13,749 nt of DNA from Alphaproteobacteria bacterium UBA6062 (GCA_002428885.1 DIYE01000312.1:1-13749), one strand, 5' to 3'; positions 6,153 to 13,749 are shown, numbered from the stretch's first letter. Program-made: numbers and translations. The notes: a model not told the origin generated them from the letters alone.

Positions 6153-7231
6153 TGGAGGAATGCCTTCTCAAGATCCTGGATAACTACTTGCTCTGCATCG
6201 CCTGTCCGTTTTACCAGACGGCCTACCGTTATGGGGCTTTCGCCCTGATCCGCAAGCAGGGAGAGTGCCTCTTTTTCATGTTCAGGCGCAACCGCGACAA
6301 TCATGCCGAGGCCGCAGTTAAAGGTCGTGGCAAGCTCCCGCGGGGCAATATTGCCAAGCTCCGCCAGCCATTTGAACAGGGGCGGAAGCGTCCAGGCATT
6401 CGCGTCGATATCAGCAACAAGGTGATCCGGCAGGATACGCGGGATATTTTCAAACAAACCGCCGCCGGTAATGTGAGATAGCGCCTTGATATGACCGGCA
6501 CGAATGCCCGCGAGGCAGCTTTTGACATAAATCCGGGTGGGGGCGATCAGGGCATCGCCCAGGTTGATGCTTTCATCAAACGGTGCCGGAGCGGTGAGGT
6601 CCAGGTCAAAATCGGTGATCAGGCGCCTGACCAGTGAATAACCGTTGGAGTGAACACCGCTAGAGGCGAGACCGATCAGAATATCCCCTTCATTGAGGGT
6701 ATCCGCCTTGAGCAGTTGATCGCGCTCAACTGCACCGACGGTAAAGCCCGCCATATCATAGTCGCCCTTGGCATACATGCCCGGCATTTCCGCTGTCTCG
6801 CCGCCGATAAGCGCGCAACCGGCCTGTCTGCAGCCCTCTGCGATACCGGCGACAATATCGCGGGTCGCGGAGACATCGAGGCCTCCTGTCGCAAAATAAT
6901 CGAGGAAGAAAAGCGGTTCCGCCCCCTGGACAACCAGATCATTGACGCACATGGCCACCAGATCGATGCCGACCGTGTCATGCTTGTTCATATCAATCGC
7001 GACTTTGAGCTTTGTGCCCACGCCATCGGTTGCGGAAACCAGAAGCGGGTCCTTGAAACCGGCGGCTTTGGGATCAAATATAGCACCGAAGCCACCGAGA
7101 TCCGCGTCGGCGCCCGCTCGTCGGGTCGATGCGGCCAAAGGTTTAATGGCATCTACGAGAGAATTTCCGGCGTCAATATCAACGCCTGCATCCTTGTAGC
7201 TGTAACTTTTTTTGGAGCTATCGGTCTTCAT
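6149..7231 (-). CDS. purM: Phosphoribosylformylglycinamidine cyclo-ligase (AIR synthetase)
   Basis: Step 5 of de novo purine synthesis: ATP-dependent ring closure of FGAM to AIR. Family landmarks in order: SYKDAGVDIDAGN at the N-terminus, FDP...SATDGVGTKLKVA (the ATP-site lid), DLVAMCVNDLVVQGAEPLFFLDY, GGETAEMPGMY, GLASSGVHSNGYSLVR, and HITGGGLFENIPRIL. The 360 residues are slightly more than the roughly 345 of enteric PurM because of a short N-terminal extension. Only one in-frame Met suits the start, yet the 20 bases upstream (minus strand) contain no clear Shine-Dalgarno. It is divergent from the DUF2066 gene, with 66 bases between starts, and is followed by purN in a four-base overlap. 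I see no convincing promoter in the shared region, and no PurR-type site is claimed. Confidence 0.97.
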   Translation of the reverse strand: MKTDSSKKSYSYKDAGVDIDAGNSLVDAIKPLAASTRRAGADADLGGFGAIFDPKAAGFKDPLLVSATDGVGTKLKVAIDMNKHDTVGIDLVAMCVNDLVVQGAEPLFFLDYFATGGLDVSATRDIVAGIAEGCRQAGCALIGGETAEMPGMYAKGDYDMAGFTVGAVERDQLLKADTLNEGDILIGLASSGVHSNGYSLVRRLITDFDLDLTAPAPFDESINLGDALIAPTRIYVKSCLAGIRAGHIKALSHITGGGLFENIPRILPDHLVADIDANAWTLPPLFKWLAELGNIAPRELATTFNCGLGMIVAVAPEHEKEALSLLADQGESPITVGRLVKRTGDAEQVVIQDLEKAFLQ

Positions 7232-7297
7232 AAGATATGCTGTATCCGGTATCCTGATTCTAGATGCGTCAACATACGTTTTTTCCAGTGGTTTGCA

Positions 7298-8449
7298 ATG
7301 ACGGAAACAAAAGCTGACAGTCGAGTGCTAGCACTGCTGTCCATAATTATAACCGGATTGATCCTCCTCGGCACCTCTTATGCGAATGCCGCAAGCAATG
7401 GCCTGTTTTCTGTTCGGGGGATTTCAGTGGATGTGACAGCGGCTTCAGCCAATGAAGCACGGACGATTGCCGTCGCCCAAGGTCAGCAAAGGGCCTTCAG
7501 GGCACTTTTGCGGAATCTTACACCGAAAAGTTATCACGGGGATCTGCCAGAACTGCCTGATTCTGAAATTACGCCTATGGTAGCCGGATTTCAGGTATCG
7601 AATGAGAAGACATCGGCGACCCGGTATATTGCTGATCTGACCTATGATTTTCGGGCCAGTCGTATTCGGCCGATTCTTGAAGCACGGTCCATTCCCTATG
7701 CTGAAACGCGCAGCAAGCCGCTGCTGGTTCTGCCGGTTTTCGATATGGTGGGATCAAAGAATCTCTGGGAAGAACCCAATCCGTGGCGAGATGCCTGGCT
7801 CGGTGTTTTTGAAAGGGGCGAGGGACCTGAAGGCAGTCAGAAAAGGATGGATGACTGGGCGCAAGAACAAATCGTTCCCATTCTTGTTGCCAGCGGAACG
7901 CTTGAAGATATCCGGATGGTAAGCGCTGACGAGGCCGTTGGGTTGGACGAGAGAGCCCTTGGCGATATAGCGGATGCTTACGGTGCCGGATCGGTCCTCG
8001 TCGCTTATGCCAGTCTTCAGGGTAATGGCGGTATTCGCCGTCTTGACGTTTCCTATCAGCGAAATGACGGTCTGTCCGCTGCTGTGATTGAAAGCTTCAC
8101 AGGCGGAGACACGGACCGGGATATTTTCAGGGCTGCTATTTTCGATATGGTCAATAATCTTCAGGAAAGCTGGAAAGACCAGAATGTTCTCGACCGGTCC
8201 ATTGAAAACCGGTTGGCTGTTTCAACAAAAATTTCAGGCTTGCAGAACTGGATGCAGATCCAGCAGAAAACCCGTTCCGTGCCCGCTGTGCAGTCCATAC
8301 GCGTCCGGGAGCTGGCCGTTGATCAGGCGTTTTGGGAAATTTCCTTTGTCGGGGAATTAGAGCAGCTGACAAGTGCCCTTGCCCAGCGGGATTTGTATCT
8401 GGAAAATGTGGACGGATACTGGATGCTGAACAGTGACGTTTCTCCTTAA
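7298..8449 (+). CDS. Exported DUF2066 domain protein
   Basis: A 383-residue protein of unknown function, with a signal peptide or membrane anchor at residues 10-31 (LALLSIIITGLILLGTSYANA) that suggests a periplasmic location. The following part (VRGISVDVTAASANEARTIA, then QQRAFRALLRNLT) is the DUF2066 pattern: a strand, then a helix in which repeated alanines and arginine lead into a leucine-rich segment. The start chosen is the ATG at 7298, the first Met before the signal sequence; the open frame continues upstream to 6650 only because it lies opposite purM, and that extension is not protein-like. The ribosome site is weak. It is the first gene of the apparent rightward operon, 29 bases before the phosphatidyltransferase gene. 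I recall this neighbourhood as conserved across alphaproteobacteria, which hints at an envelope role but does not prove one. Confidence 0.85.
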   Translation: MTETKADSRVLALLSIIITGLILLGTSYANAASNGLFSVRGISVDVTAASANEARTIAVAQGQQRAFRALLRNLTPKSYHGDLPELPDSEITPMVAGFQVSNEKTSATRYIADLTYDFRASRIRPILEARSIPYAETRSKPLLVLPVFDMVGSKNLWEEPNPWRDAWLGVFERGEGPEGSQKRMDDWAQEQIVPILVASGTLEDIRMVSADEAVGLDERALGDIADAYGAGSVLVAYASLQGNGGIRRLDVSYQRNDGLSAAVIESFTGGDTDRDIFRAAIFDMVNNLQESWKDQNVLDRSIENRLAVSTKISGLQNWMQIQQKTRSVPAVQSIRVRELAVDQAFWEISFVGELEQLTSALAQRDLYLENVDGYWMLNSDVSP

Positions 8450-8478
8450 GATGGTCCTGAAGCCGAGGCATTAGGATC

Positions 8479-9012
8479 ATGAACATTCCCAATAGCATAA
8501 CGCTGGCCCGGATCCTTTCCGTTCCATTGATCGTCTGGTTGATCCTGCGGGAGGAAATGCTGATCGCCTTTGGTTTTTTTGTCCTGGGCGGTTTGTCGGA
8601 TGCGCTCGACGGACTGATTGCCAAGCAATTCAATCTTACGACCCGGCTCGGAAAATATCTGGATCCCTTGGCAGACAAGATCCTGCTCGTTGCCATTTAT
8701 ATAACGCTCGGTATCAAGCAGGATATCCCAAGCTGGCTGGTTATCCTGGTTGTCAGCCGGGACCTGCTGATTGTCGGTGGTATTATTTTCTCATTTCTGA
8801 TGGGGATCCGGATTGCCATTCATCCGGTCAGGATTAGCAAAATCAATACTTTCTCCCAGATTTTCCTGGCCGCATTGATACTGGGCGCTGCCGCTTTTAA
8901 ACTTGAGCTTGGTTTACTCCAGACAGTCAGTGTTTATATAGTGGCGATAACAACCATTCTGTCCGGCTACAGTTATGTCAGAGGCTGGATTTCCGAGGCG
9001 CATCATTCTTAA
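8479..9012 (+). CDS. CDP-alcohol phosphatidyltransferase family protein (PgsA-like)
   Basis: An integral inner-membrane enzyme of 177 residues that should transfer a phosphatidyl group from a CDP-activated lipid to an alcohol. The signature D-x2-D-G-x2-A-R-x8-G-x3-D-x3-D is seen as Asp41, Asp44-Gly45, Lys49 in place of Arg, Gly58, Asp62 and Asp66 (SDALDGLIAK ... RLGKYLDPLADK). All metal-binding aspartates are present. The N-terminus (MNIPNSITLARILSVPLIV) resembles PgsA, so phosphatidylglycerophosphate synthase is the first guess. However, alphaproteobacteria often have a separate pgsA, and this copy, next to the AI-2E permease, may act on another alcohol; I leave the symbol blank. The start has TAGGA at 8472-8476 very close, or CCGAGG at 8463-8468. 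The downstream gene begins nine bases after its stop. Confidence 0.9.
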   Translation: MNIPNSITLARILSVPLIVWLILREEMLIAFGFFVLGGLSDALDGLIAKQFNLTTRLGKYLDPLADKILLVAIYITLGIKQDIPSWLVILVVSRDLLIVGGIIFSFLMGIRIAIHPVRISKINTFSQIFLAALILGAAAFKLELGLLQTVSVYIVAITTILSGYSYVRGWISEAHHS

Positions 9013-9021
9013 GGGGCTCCT

Positions 9022-10104
9022 ATGACACTGAAACAACATGTCCGTTTCTGGACCATACTGGTGGCAGTGTTTGTTCTGTTCCTGGTGGTACTTAGCGATA
9101 TTCTACTGCCCTTTGTGCTCGGGATGGCGGTCGCCTATTTCCTGGATCCTGTGGCCGATAAACTGGAAGAGCGCGGAATGGGGCGCACAACGGCGACATC
9201 GCTTATTGTCGGTGTCTTTCTGCTGGTTAGTTGCCTGACACTGATCCTGTTGGTCCCGGCTCTTGCCGATCAGCTTATTGGTCTTCTGAAGCGCCTGCCG
9301 GGTTATATCACCGCGCTCTATGATATTGTGAAGCCGATTATCGCTCAGTTTGTCGATATCGAAATGCTGCAGGCGAGCGATGAATTTAAAGCCGCCATCA
9401 CCAGTTACGCCGGCAATGCCATCAAGAATATCGGATCGCTGACCTCTAACCTGCTGGATCAGGGGCTTGCTTTTGTTAATTTGCTCTCCCTGCTGGTGAT
9501 TACACCTGTGGTGGCCTTTTATCTCCTCCGGGACTGGGACAGGATTACCGCAAAAGTCGATAGCTGGATTCCCAGAAACAAACTGGAAGAGGTGCGGACC
9601 ATCGCCCGGGATGTTGACGATGTCCTGGCCGGTTTTGTCCGCGGTCAGTCCATGGTCTGCCTGATTCTGGCAATCTATTATGGCACGGCTTTGCTGCTGG
9701 TCGGCCTGGAATTCGGTCTGGTGATCGGCATCGTGACCGGTCTGATTTCCTTTATTCCTTTTGTGGGGGCGATTGTTGGTTTCGTGGCTTCCGTCGGGGT
9801 GGCCCTGTTCCAGTTCTGGCCCGACTTCGTCCTGATCGGCATTGTCGGGGCAATTTTTGTTGTCGGTCAGGTTCTGGAAGGCTATGTGCTGACACCGAAG
9901 CTGGTTGGTGAAAAAGTCGGACTTCATCCGGTGTGGGTGATGTTTGGCCTGCTGGCCGGTGGTAGCCTGTTCGGTTTTGTCGGGGTTTTGATTGCGGTTC
10001 CTGTCGCGGCTGTCGTCGGTGTGCTTAGCCGTTTTGCCCTGTCACAGTATATGGGAAGTCCTCTTTATGGGCCACGCCTGGAAGTGCCGGAGGAAGAAGA
10101 GTGA
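9022..10104 (+). CDS. AI-2E family transporter (PerM/TqsA-type permease)
   Basis: A 360-residue multi-spanning membrane protein of the AI-2E exporter family (formerly UPF0118). Two hydrophobic segments lie near residues 12-40 and one near 60-85. A less hydrophobic central region follows (about 86-150), then TM segments from about 150 to 340 that include VNLLSLLVITPVVAFYLLRD, the GFVRGQSMVCLILAIYYG segment, the glycine-rich LISFIPFVGAIVGF and LEGYVLTPKLVGEKVGLHP. The last two are the strongest family marks. Members have been linked to autoinducer-2 export or sodium/proton exchange; which applies here cannot be read from sequence. AAGGGG at 9011-9016 is the ribosome site, overlapping the previous stop. 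Its own stop overlaps the hdaA GTG by four bases, so the two are probably translationally coupled. Confidence 0.93.
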   Translation: MTLKQHVRFWTILVAVFVLFLVVLSDILLPFVLGMAVAYFLDPVADKLEERGMGRTTATSLIVGVFLLVSCLTLILLVPALADQLIGLLKRLPGYITALYDIVKPIIAQFVDIEMLQASDEFKAAITSYAGNAIKNIGSLTSNLLDQGLAFVNLLSLLVITPVVAFYLLRDWDRITAKVDSWIPRNKLEEVRTIARDVDDVLAGFVRGQSMVCLILAIYYGTALLLVGLEFGLVIGIVTGLISFIPFVGAIVGFVASVGVALFQFWPDFVLIGIVGAIFVVGQVLEGYVLTPKLVGEKVGLHPVWVMFGLLAGGSLFGFVGVLIAVPVAAVVGVLSRFALSQYMGSPLYGPRLEVPEEEE

Positions 10105-10778
10105 GTGCCGAGCAGCTTCCCCTTGATCTGGCCTGGCGAGCCGCTCATGGCCGCGAAGATTTCCTGGTCGCCGATCCCAATGCTGAAGCCGTTGCCTGGA
10201 TTGATCGCTGGCCGGATTGGCCGGGACCGTTTCTGTTGCTGACTGGATCTGAGGGTAGCGGAAAGACCCATCTGTCTCATGTCTGGATGCAGCGGACAGG
10301 CGCGACCAGCCTTGATCTTGAGGATCTGGCAGAAATGGACCTTGACCAACTGGCGGCGCTGGCTTCCGGTCCGCTTGTCCTTGAAGATCTGGAAGATGTA
10401 CTTCCGGAAGACAAGCTTTTTCATCTTTACAATCTGGTCAAAGAGAAGGGGGGGTATCTATTGATGACCTCCCGACACTCCGTGGCAGAATTGCCAATCA
10501 AGCTGCCGGATCTGAAATCCCGCATGGGTGCGATTCAGGTCACCCGCATCCGGGAGCCTGATGATATGCTGTTTGCATCGGTCCTCCTTAAATTGTTTGC
10601 CGACCGGCATTTACAGATAGGGCCGGATGTCATCCAGTATATGATGACCCGGCTGGAACGGTCTTTCGGGCAGGCCCGCTATATGGTTTCAGCCATCGAT
10701 GGCTTGTCCCTGTCAAAAAAGAGGCGCATCACTGTCCCCCTTGTTCGGGACCTTTTGGAAAAAGAAGGACAACTATAA
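10101..10778 (+). CDS. hdaA: HdaA-type regulator of DnaA (regulatory inactivation of DnaA)
   Basis: A 225-residue AAA+ protein related to DnaA domain III but without the DNA-binding domain IV. In Caulobacter, HdaA works with the DNA-loaded beta clamp to stimulate DnaA-ATP hydrolysis and so prevent re-initiation. Residues 5-10 (QLPLDL) form the clamp-binding motif. Walker A is GSEGSGKT (49-56), Walker B is LVLED (92-96), a sensor-1-like MTSR follows, and LKSRMG is the box VII arginine-finger segment. The GTG at 10101 is chosen because GGAGGA (10089-10094) is correctly placed and because a start there keeps the clamp motif at the extreme N-terminus. It overlaps the permease gene by four bases and the SDR gene by one (TAATG), so coupled translation on both sides is likely. 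Confidence 0.93.
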   Translation: MSAEQLPLDLAWRAAHGREDFLVADPNAEAVAWIDRWPDWPGPFLLLTGSEGSGKTHLSHVWMQRTGATSLDLEDLAEMDLDQLAALASGPLVLEDLEDVLPEDKLFHLYNLVKEKGGYLLMTSRHSVAELPIKLPDLKSRMGAIQVTRIREPDDMLFASVLLKLFADRHLQIGPDVIQYMMTRLERSFGQARYMVSAIDGLSLSKKRRITVPLVRDLLEKEGQL

Positions 10779-11557
10779 TGGATTTTGGAATTAAGGGCAG
10801 GAACGCTATTGTCTGTGCTTCCAGTAAGGGGCTTGGAAAAGCCTGTTCGGCTGCGCTTGCCGAGGAAGGTGTCAATCTTGTTCTAACCGCCCGAACAGAG
10901 GGACCACTTCAGGAAACCGCAGACGAGATCGCATCCCGTTACGGGGTTCAGGTAACCGCTATTGCCGGTGATATTACAACAGAAGAGGGACGTGCCGCGG
11001 TTCTTAAAGCCTGTCCTAATCCGGATATCCTGGTTAATAACGCGGGTGGTCCGCCTCCCGGTGATTTTCGTGACTGGACAACGGATGACTGGATGAAGGC
11101 CCTTAATGCCAATATGCTGACGGCAATCGAACTCATTCGCCAGACCGTTGATGGCATGCAGGAGAGAAAATTCGGCCGCATCATCAACATCACTTCAGCA
11201 GCGGTAAAAGCGCCGATTGATATTCTGGGACTATCCAACGGCGCACGGGCTGGCCTTACAGGCTTCGTTGCCGGTATTTCCAGAAAAACGGTTGCTCATA
11301 ACGTAACCATCAATGGCCTGTTGCCTGGTCCTTTTGATACGGATCGGCTGCAGTCCACCTTAAAACCGGCCGCAGAAGCCTCCGGTCGTCCGATTGAAGA
11401 GATCGCTGCAGAAAGGGCTGCCCAGAACCCGGCGGGACGGTTTGGCAGACCTGAAGAGTTCGGGGCGGCTTGCGCCTTTTTGTGTAGCGATAAAGCCGGT
11501 TTTATTACCGGACAGAATATTCTCTTGGATGGCGGTTCATTCCCCGGTACGCTTTAA
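10778..11557 (+). CDS. Short-chain dehydrogenase/reductase-like protein lacking the Tyr-Lys catalytic pair
   Basis: A 259-residue Rossmann-fold SDR, similar to 3-oxoacyl-ACP reductase (FabG) by overall plan. The nucleotide-binding turn is CASSKGLGKA (13-22), with the usual first Gly replaced; NNAGG at 87-91 and Asn112 are normal. Ser140 (ITSAAVK) matches the catalytic serine. Thirteen residues on, where Tyr is expected, stands Ser153, and the Lys position is Arg157 (LSNGAR). The C-terminal LLPGPFDTDRL and FITGQNILLDGGS are standard. I recall a BKR-like SDR subgroup with exactly such an imperfect tetrad, so this is probably an established lineage rather than decay. Activity and substrate are unknown. 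AAGGA at 10765-10769 serves the ATG at 10778, which overlaps the hdaA stop by one base. Confidence 0.9.
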   Translation: MDFGIKGRNAIVCASSKGLGKACSAALAEEGVNLVLTARTEGPLQETADEIASRYGVQVTAIAGDITTEEGRAAVLKACPNPDILVNNAGGPPPGDFRDWTTDDWMKALNANMLTAIELIRQTVDGMQERKFGRIINITSAAVKAPIDILGLSNGARAGLTGFVAGISRKTVAHNVTINGLLPGPFDTDRLQSTLKPAAEASGRPIEEIAAERAAQNPAGRFGRPEEFGAACAFLCSDKAGFITGQNILLDGGSFPGTL

Positions 11558-11582
11558 AGCAAGGCAAAAAAGGGTCGGCAAT

Positions 11583-12017
11583 ATGAAACGCATTATCGGA
11601 TTTATGGCAATCTCCCTTGCAGCGGTTTTTGTTTCAAAGGCCGCTTCTGCAGATGTCATTGGTATCTGGGAGACGGTTGAAGGTAAAAGCCATGTGGAAA
11701 TTACCTCCTGTGAAGGAGATAAATTCTGCGGAAAAATCATCTGGCTGAAAGAGCCGAATGATGAAAAGGGGAAACCCAAAGTGGATATCAATAATCAGGA
11801 CGAGAAGCTGCGAAGCCGCCCGATTATCGGTATCAACCTGCTCAGCGGTCTTGAGAAAACCGGCGACCAGGAATGGGATGACGGATCGATTTATAATCCG
11901 GAAGACGGTAATACCTATAGCTCCGAAATGCGCCTGAAGGAACCCGATGTCCTGGAAGTGGAAGGCTGCGTTCTCTTTATCTGTAAAAAACAGATCTGGA
12001 ACAGGGTGAAGCAGTAG
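11583..12017 (+). CDS. Exported DUF2147 family protein
   Basis: A small protein of 144 residues with a signal peptide (cut after ASA, residue 23), so probably periplasmic. The mature part begins IGIWETVEGKSHVEI, followed by C43 and C49 (SCEGDKFCGKIIWL) and a C-terminal pair C129 and C134 (EGCVLFICKKQIWNRV). This is the DUF2147 layout: a lipocalin-like beta fold with G-x-W at the start, C-G-x-I-x-W-L in the middle and a W-x-R end. The cysteines could form disulfides in the periplasm. The start is the ATG at 11583, with AGGG at 11571-11574; the longer open frame from 11394 overlaps the SDR gene and has no signal sequence at its front. The family has no established biochemical role. It follows the SDR gene by 25 bases and probably shares its transcript. 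Confidence 0.88.
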   Translation: MKRIIGFMAISLAAVFVSKAASADVIGIWETVEGKSHVEITSCEGDKFCGKIIWLKEPNDEKGKPKVDINNQDEKLRSRPIIGINLLSGLEKTGDQEWDDGSIYNPEDGNTYSSEMRLKEPDVLEVEGCVLFICKKQIWNRVKQ

Positions 12018-12044
12018 ATCAAGTCTTCTAGACGAATGGGGAAG

Positions 12045-12064
12045 TTGTCATAAAAGAGTGACAA
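12045..12064. promoter_or_regulatory. Dyad / possible Pho box upstream of ppk1
   Basis: TTGTCA (12045-12050) and TGACAA (12059-12064) are perfect inverted arms eight bases apart. Read as a direct-repeat Pho box (consensus CTGTCAT, four A/T, CTGTCAY), 12045-12062 matches at about 14 of 18 positions, strongly in the first half and weakly in the second. It lies about 50 bases before the ppk1 GTG in the only sizeable gap of this operon. Polyphosphate kinase is a known phosphate-regulon target in several proteobacteria, so PhoB control is reasonable but unproven. Confidence 0.4.
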
Positions 12065-12112
12065 AACCATGTTACGAGAAGGAAACACGATTACTTAAAG
12101 CAAGGCAGTAAT

Positions 12113-13749
12113 GTGAGCGCTCCCATCAATATACCGGAAGACCAGGAAATTATCGATGTAACCGTCGATAGCCATTCTCGATTTATCAATCGGGAATTAT
12201 CCTGGCTTTCCTTTAACTGGCGGGTTCTGGAGGAAGCGGATAATAACCAACATCCACTGCTGGAGCGTTTAAGGTTTCTGTCTATCTCCGCAACCAACCT
12301 GGATGAATTCTATATGGTTCGCGTTGCCGGGTTATGGGGGCAGATCAATGCACAGGTTACCACTCTGAGCGACGACGGGCTGACCCCGTCCCAGGCTCTT
12401 GACAGGGTTGATGAAAAGGCCGCCAAACTGATCGATGAACAGCAGCGTATCTGGAAAGATCTGCTGACAGAACTGGAAACCGAGAATATTTCCGTTCTTC
12501 GGGCGAAACAGCTTTCTGATGATGACAAAGCCTGGCTCGAAAATTACTTCGAAGAACAGATCTTTCCCGTTCTCACACCCATGGCCATTGATCCGTCCCA
12601 TCCATTTCCGTTTATCCAGAATCTGGGTTTCGGCATGATCCTGCAACTGTCCGGGCAGAAGGATCAGAAACTCAAGGCGCTTTTGCTGTTCCCGCAGACC
12701 ATGCGACGCTTTATCCGCCTTCCGGGCCGGGAGATCCGCTATATCACCCTGGAGGACACAGTGACCCTGTTCCTGGATAAGCTGTTTCCGGGATATAGTG
12801 TCGACGGTCAGGGAATGTTCAGGCTGATCCGGGACAGTGATATCGAGGTCGAAGAAGAAGCTGAAGATCTGGTCCGCCTGTTTGAAAGCGCTCTCAAGCG
12901 CCGCCGCCGGGGTAGTGTTATCCGCCTGAAGGTGGATAAAGGGACGCCGGATCATCTGGTTGATTTCCTGGCGGAAGAGCTGGAGATAGACAGCCGGGCC
13001 ATCATGATTATTGACGGCATCCTTGGTATTTCCACCATTTCGCAGCTTATCGGGCAGGAACGGCCGGACCTGATGTTTGATCCGGCGGAAGCCCGTTATC
13101 CGGAGAGGGTAAGGGATGCTGGCGGTAATGTCTTCAATGCCATCGGCGTGAAGGATTTTGTCGTTCATCATCCTTATGAAAGCTTCGATGTGGTGGTGCA
13201 GTTCCTTCGTCAGGCAGCCGCAGATCCCGATGTGGTAGCAATCAAGCACACTCTGTATCGGACTTCCTCTGACTCTCCGATAATTCAGGCTTTGATTGAA
13301 GCGGCGGAAGCCGGAAAATCCGTCACCGCGCTGATTGAACTTAAAGCCCGCTTTGATGAGGAAGCCAATATTCGCTGGGCCCGGGATCTGGAAAGGGCTG
13401 GCGCCCAGGTCATCTACGGGTTCCTTGATCTGAAGACCCACGCCAAAGTCTCTTTGGTTGTCCGCCGTGAAGGCCGTAATCTCAGAAGCTACATGCATTT
13501 CGGCACCGGCAACTATCACCCTATCAATGCCCGGATCTATTCGGATCTGTCGCTTTTTACGGATGATCCGATTTTGGCAAAAGATGTGGCGCTGATGTTT
13601 AATTACATCACCGGATATGCCAAACCAAAGGGTCTTCAGAAACTCTTCTTATCGCCTTACAGCCTTCGGGATTCTCTAATCGATATGATTGATGAGGAAA
13701 TCAAGTTTGCGAAGAAAGGCAAACCTGCCTCTGTCTGGGCAAAGATGAA
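12113..13749 (+). CDS. ppk1: Polyphosphate kinase 1 (3' end outside window)
   Basis: Polymerises the gamma-phosphate of ATP into inorganic polyphosphate, through a phosphohistidine intermediate. The first 545 residues of an expected roughly 700 are present. The GTG at 12113 is the start: AAGG at 12102-12105 is seven bases upstream, the overlapping ATG at 12111 is followed directly by TGA, and a stop at 12059-12061 closes the frame above. N-terminal landmarks are FINRELSWLSFNWRVLEEA and LSISATNLDEFYMVRVAG. The catalytic core contains Arg383 (IKHTLYRTSS), Arg413 (ELKARFDEEANI), His443 (KTHAKVSLV) and His462 (YMHFGTGNYH), each offset by eight from E. coli R375, R405, H435 and H454, so the autophosphorylation site is intact. 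In many alphaproteobacteria ppx follows; it would lie beyond the window. Confidence 0.97.
   Translation, partial: MSAPINIPEDQEIIDVTVDSHSRFINRELSWLSFNWRVLEEADNNQHPLLERLRFLSISATNLDEFYMVRVAGLWGQINAQVTTLSDDGLTPSQALDRVDEKAAKLIDEQQRIWKDLLTELETENISVLRAKQLSDDDKAWLENYFEEQIFPVLTPMAIDPSHPFPFIQNLGFGMILQLSGQKDQKLKALLLFPQTMRRFIRLPGREIRYITLEDTVTLFLDKLFPGYSVDGQGMFRLIRDSDIEVEEEAEDLVRLFESALKRRRRGSVIRLKVDKGTPDHLVDFLAEELEIDSRAIMIIDGILGISTISQLIGQERPDLMFDPAEARYPERVRDAGGNVFNAIGVKDFVVHHPYESFDVVVQFLRQAAADPDVVAIKHTLYRTSSDSPIIQALIEAAEAGKSVTALIELKARFDEEANIRWARDLERAGAQVIYGFLDLKTHAKVSLVVRREGRNLRSYMHFGTGNYHPINARIYSDLSLFTDDPILAKDVALMFNYITGYAKPKGLQKLFLSPYSLRDSLIDMIDEEIKFAKKGKPASVWAKM

Noticed and set aside
6650..7297. N-terminal extension of the DUF2066 frame to 6650
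   Set aside because: This part is antisense to purM, shows no signal sequence at its front, and the signal peptide begins only after the ATG at 7298.
9103..9927. A 274-codon minus-strand frame over the AI-2E family gene
   Set aside because: Antisense to a hydrophobic membrane protein, giving a His/Gln/Asn-rich artefact typical of such shadows.
11394..11582. A longer start for the DUF2147 protein
   Set aside because: It would overlap the SDR gene by 164 bases and bury the signal peptide inside the protein; the ATG at 11583 has a ribosome site and puts the signal peptide first.
12332..13519. A 395-codon open frame on the minus strand
   Set aside because: It lies entirely opposite ppk1, whose plus-strand product matches polyphosphate kinase residue by residue; the antisense product is rich in His, Gln and Asp runs and resembles no family.

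Overview
The window reads as core chromosome of an alphaproteobacterium of moderate GC content. The main support is an HdaA-type DnaA regulator with an N-terminal clamp-binding motif, a solitary 205-residue zinc-free ribosomal protein S4 gene, and the run purN-purM / DUF2066 / CDP-alcohol phosphatidyltransferase / AI-2E family permease / hdaA / ppk1, which I recall as typical of alphaproteobacteria. I cannot assign an order or genus by reading alone. I see no mobile element, CRISPR array, tRNA or rRNA, and no gene-free stretch longer than about 125 bases.

Layout. Bases 1-470 hold the 3' end of a TrmJ-type tRNA 2'-O-methyltransferase. Bases 557-3450 hold an exported DUF4034-like protein, a stand-alone OHCU-decarboxylase (UraD) homologue with its expected catalytic histidine replaced, and an epoxide-hydrolase-like alpha/beta hydrolase. 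rpsD (3556-4173) has its own strong sigma70-type promoter and a clear intrinsic terminator. A TerC-family membrane protein with a hairpin leader and a GFA-family zinc protein follow. purM and purN lie on the minus strand (7231 to 5505), overlapping by four bases, and converge on the GFA gene.

From 7298 rightwards, tightly packed plus-strand genes look like one operon: an exported DUF2066 protein, a CDP-alcohol phosphatidyltransferase, an AI-2E family permease, hdaA, a short-chain dehydrogenase-like protein without the Tyr/Lys catalytic pair, and an exported DUF2147 protein. After a 95-base gap with a dyad resembling a Pho box, ppk1 (polyphosphate kinase) starts at a GTG and runs off the right edge.

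How the genes work together. purM and purN perform steps 5 and 3 of purine synthesis. The operon mixes phospholipid and membrane functions with replication-initiation control (HdaA) next to polyphosphate synthesis. The other genes are housekeeping or accessory singletons. I found no convincing undescribed multi-gene system. The points most worth a second look are the active-site substitutions in the UraD-like and SDR-like proteins and several small dyads in 5' leaders.
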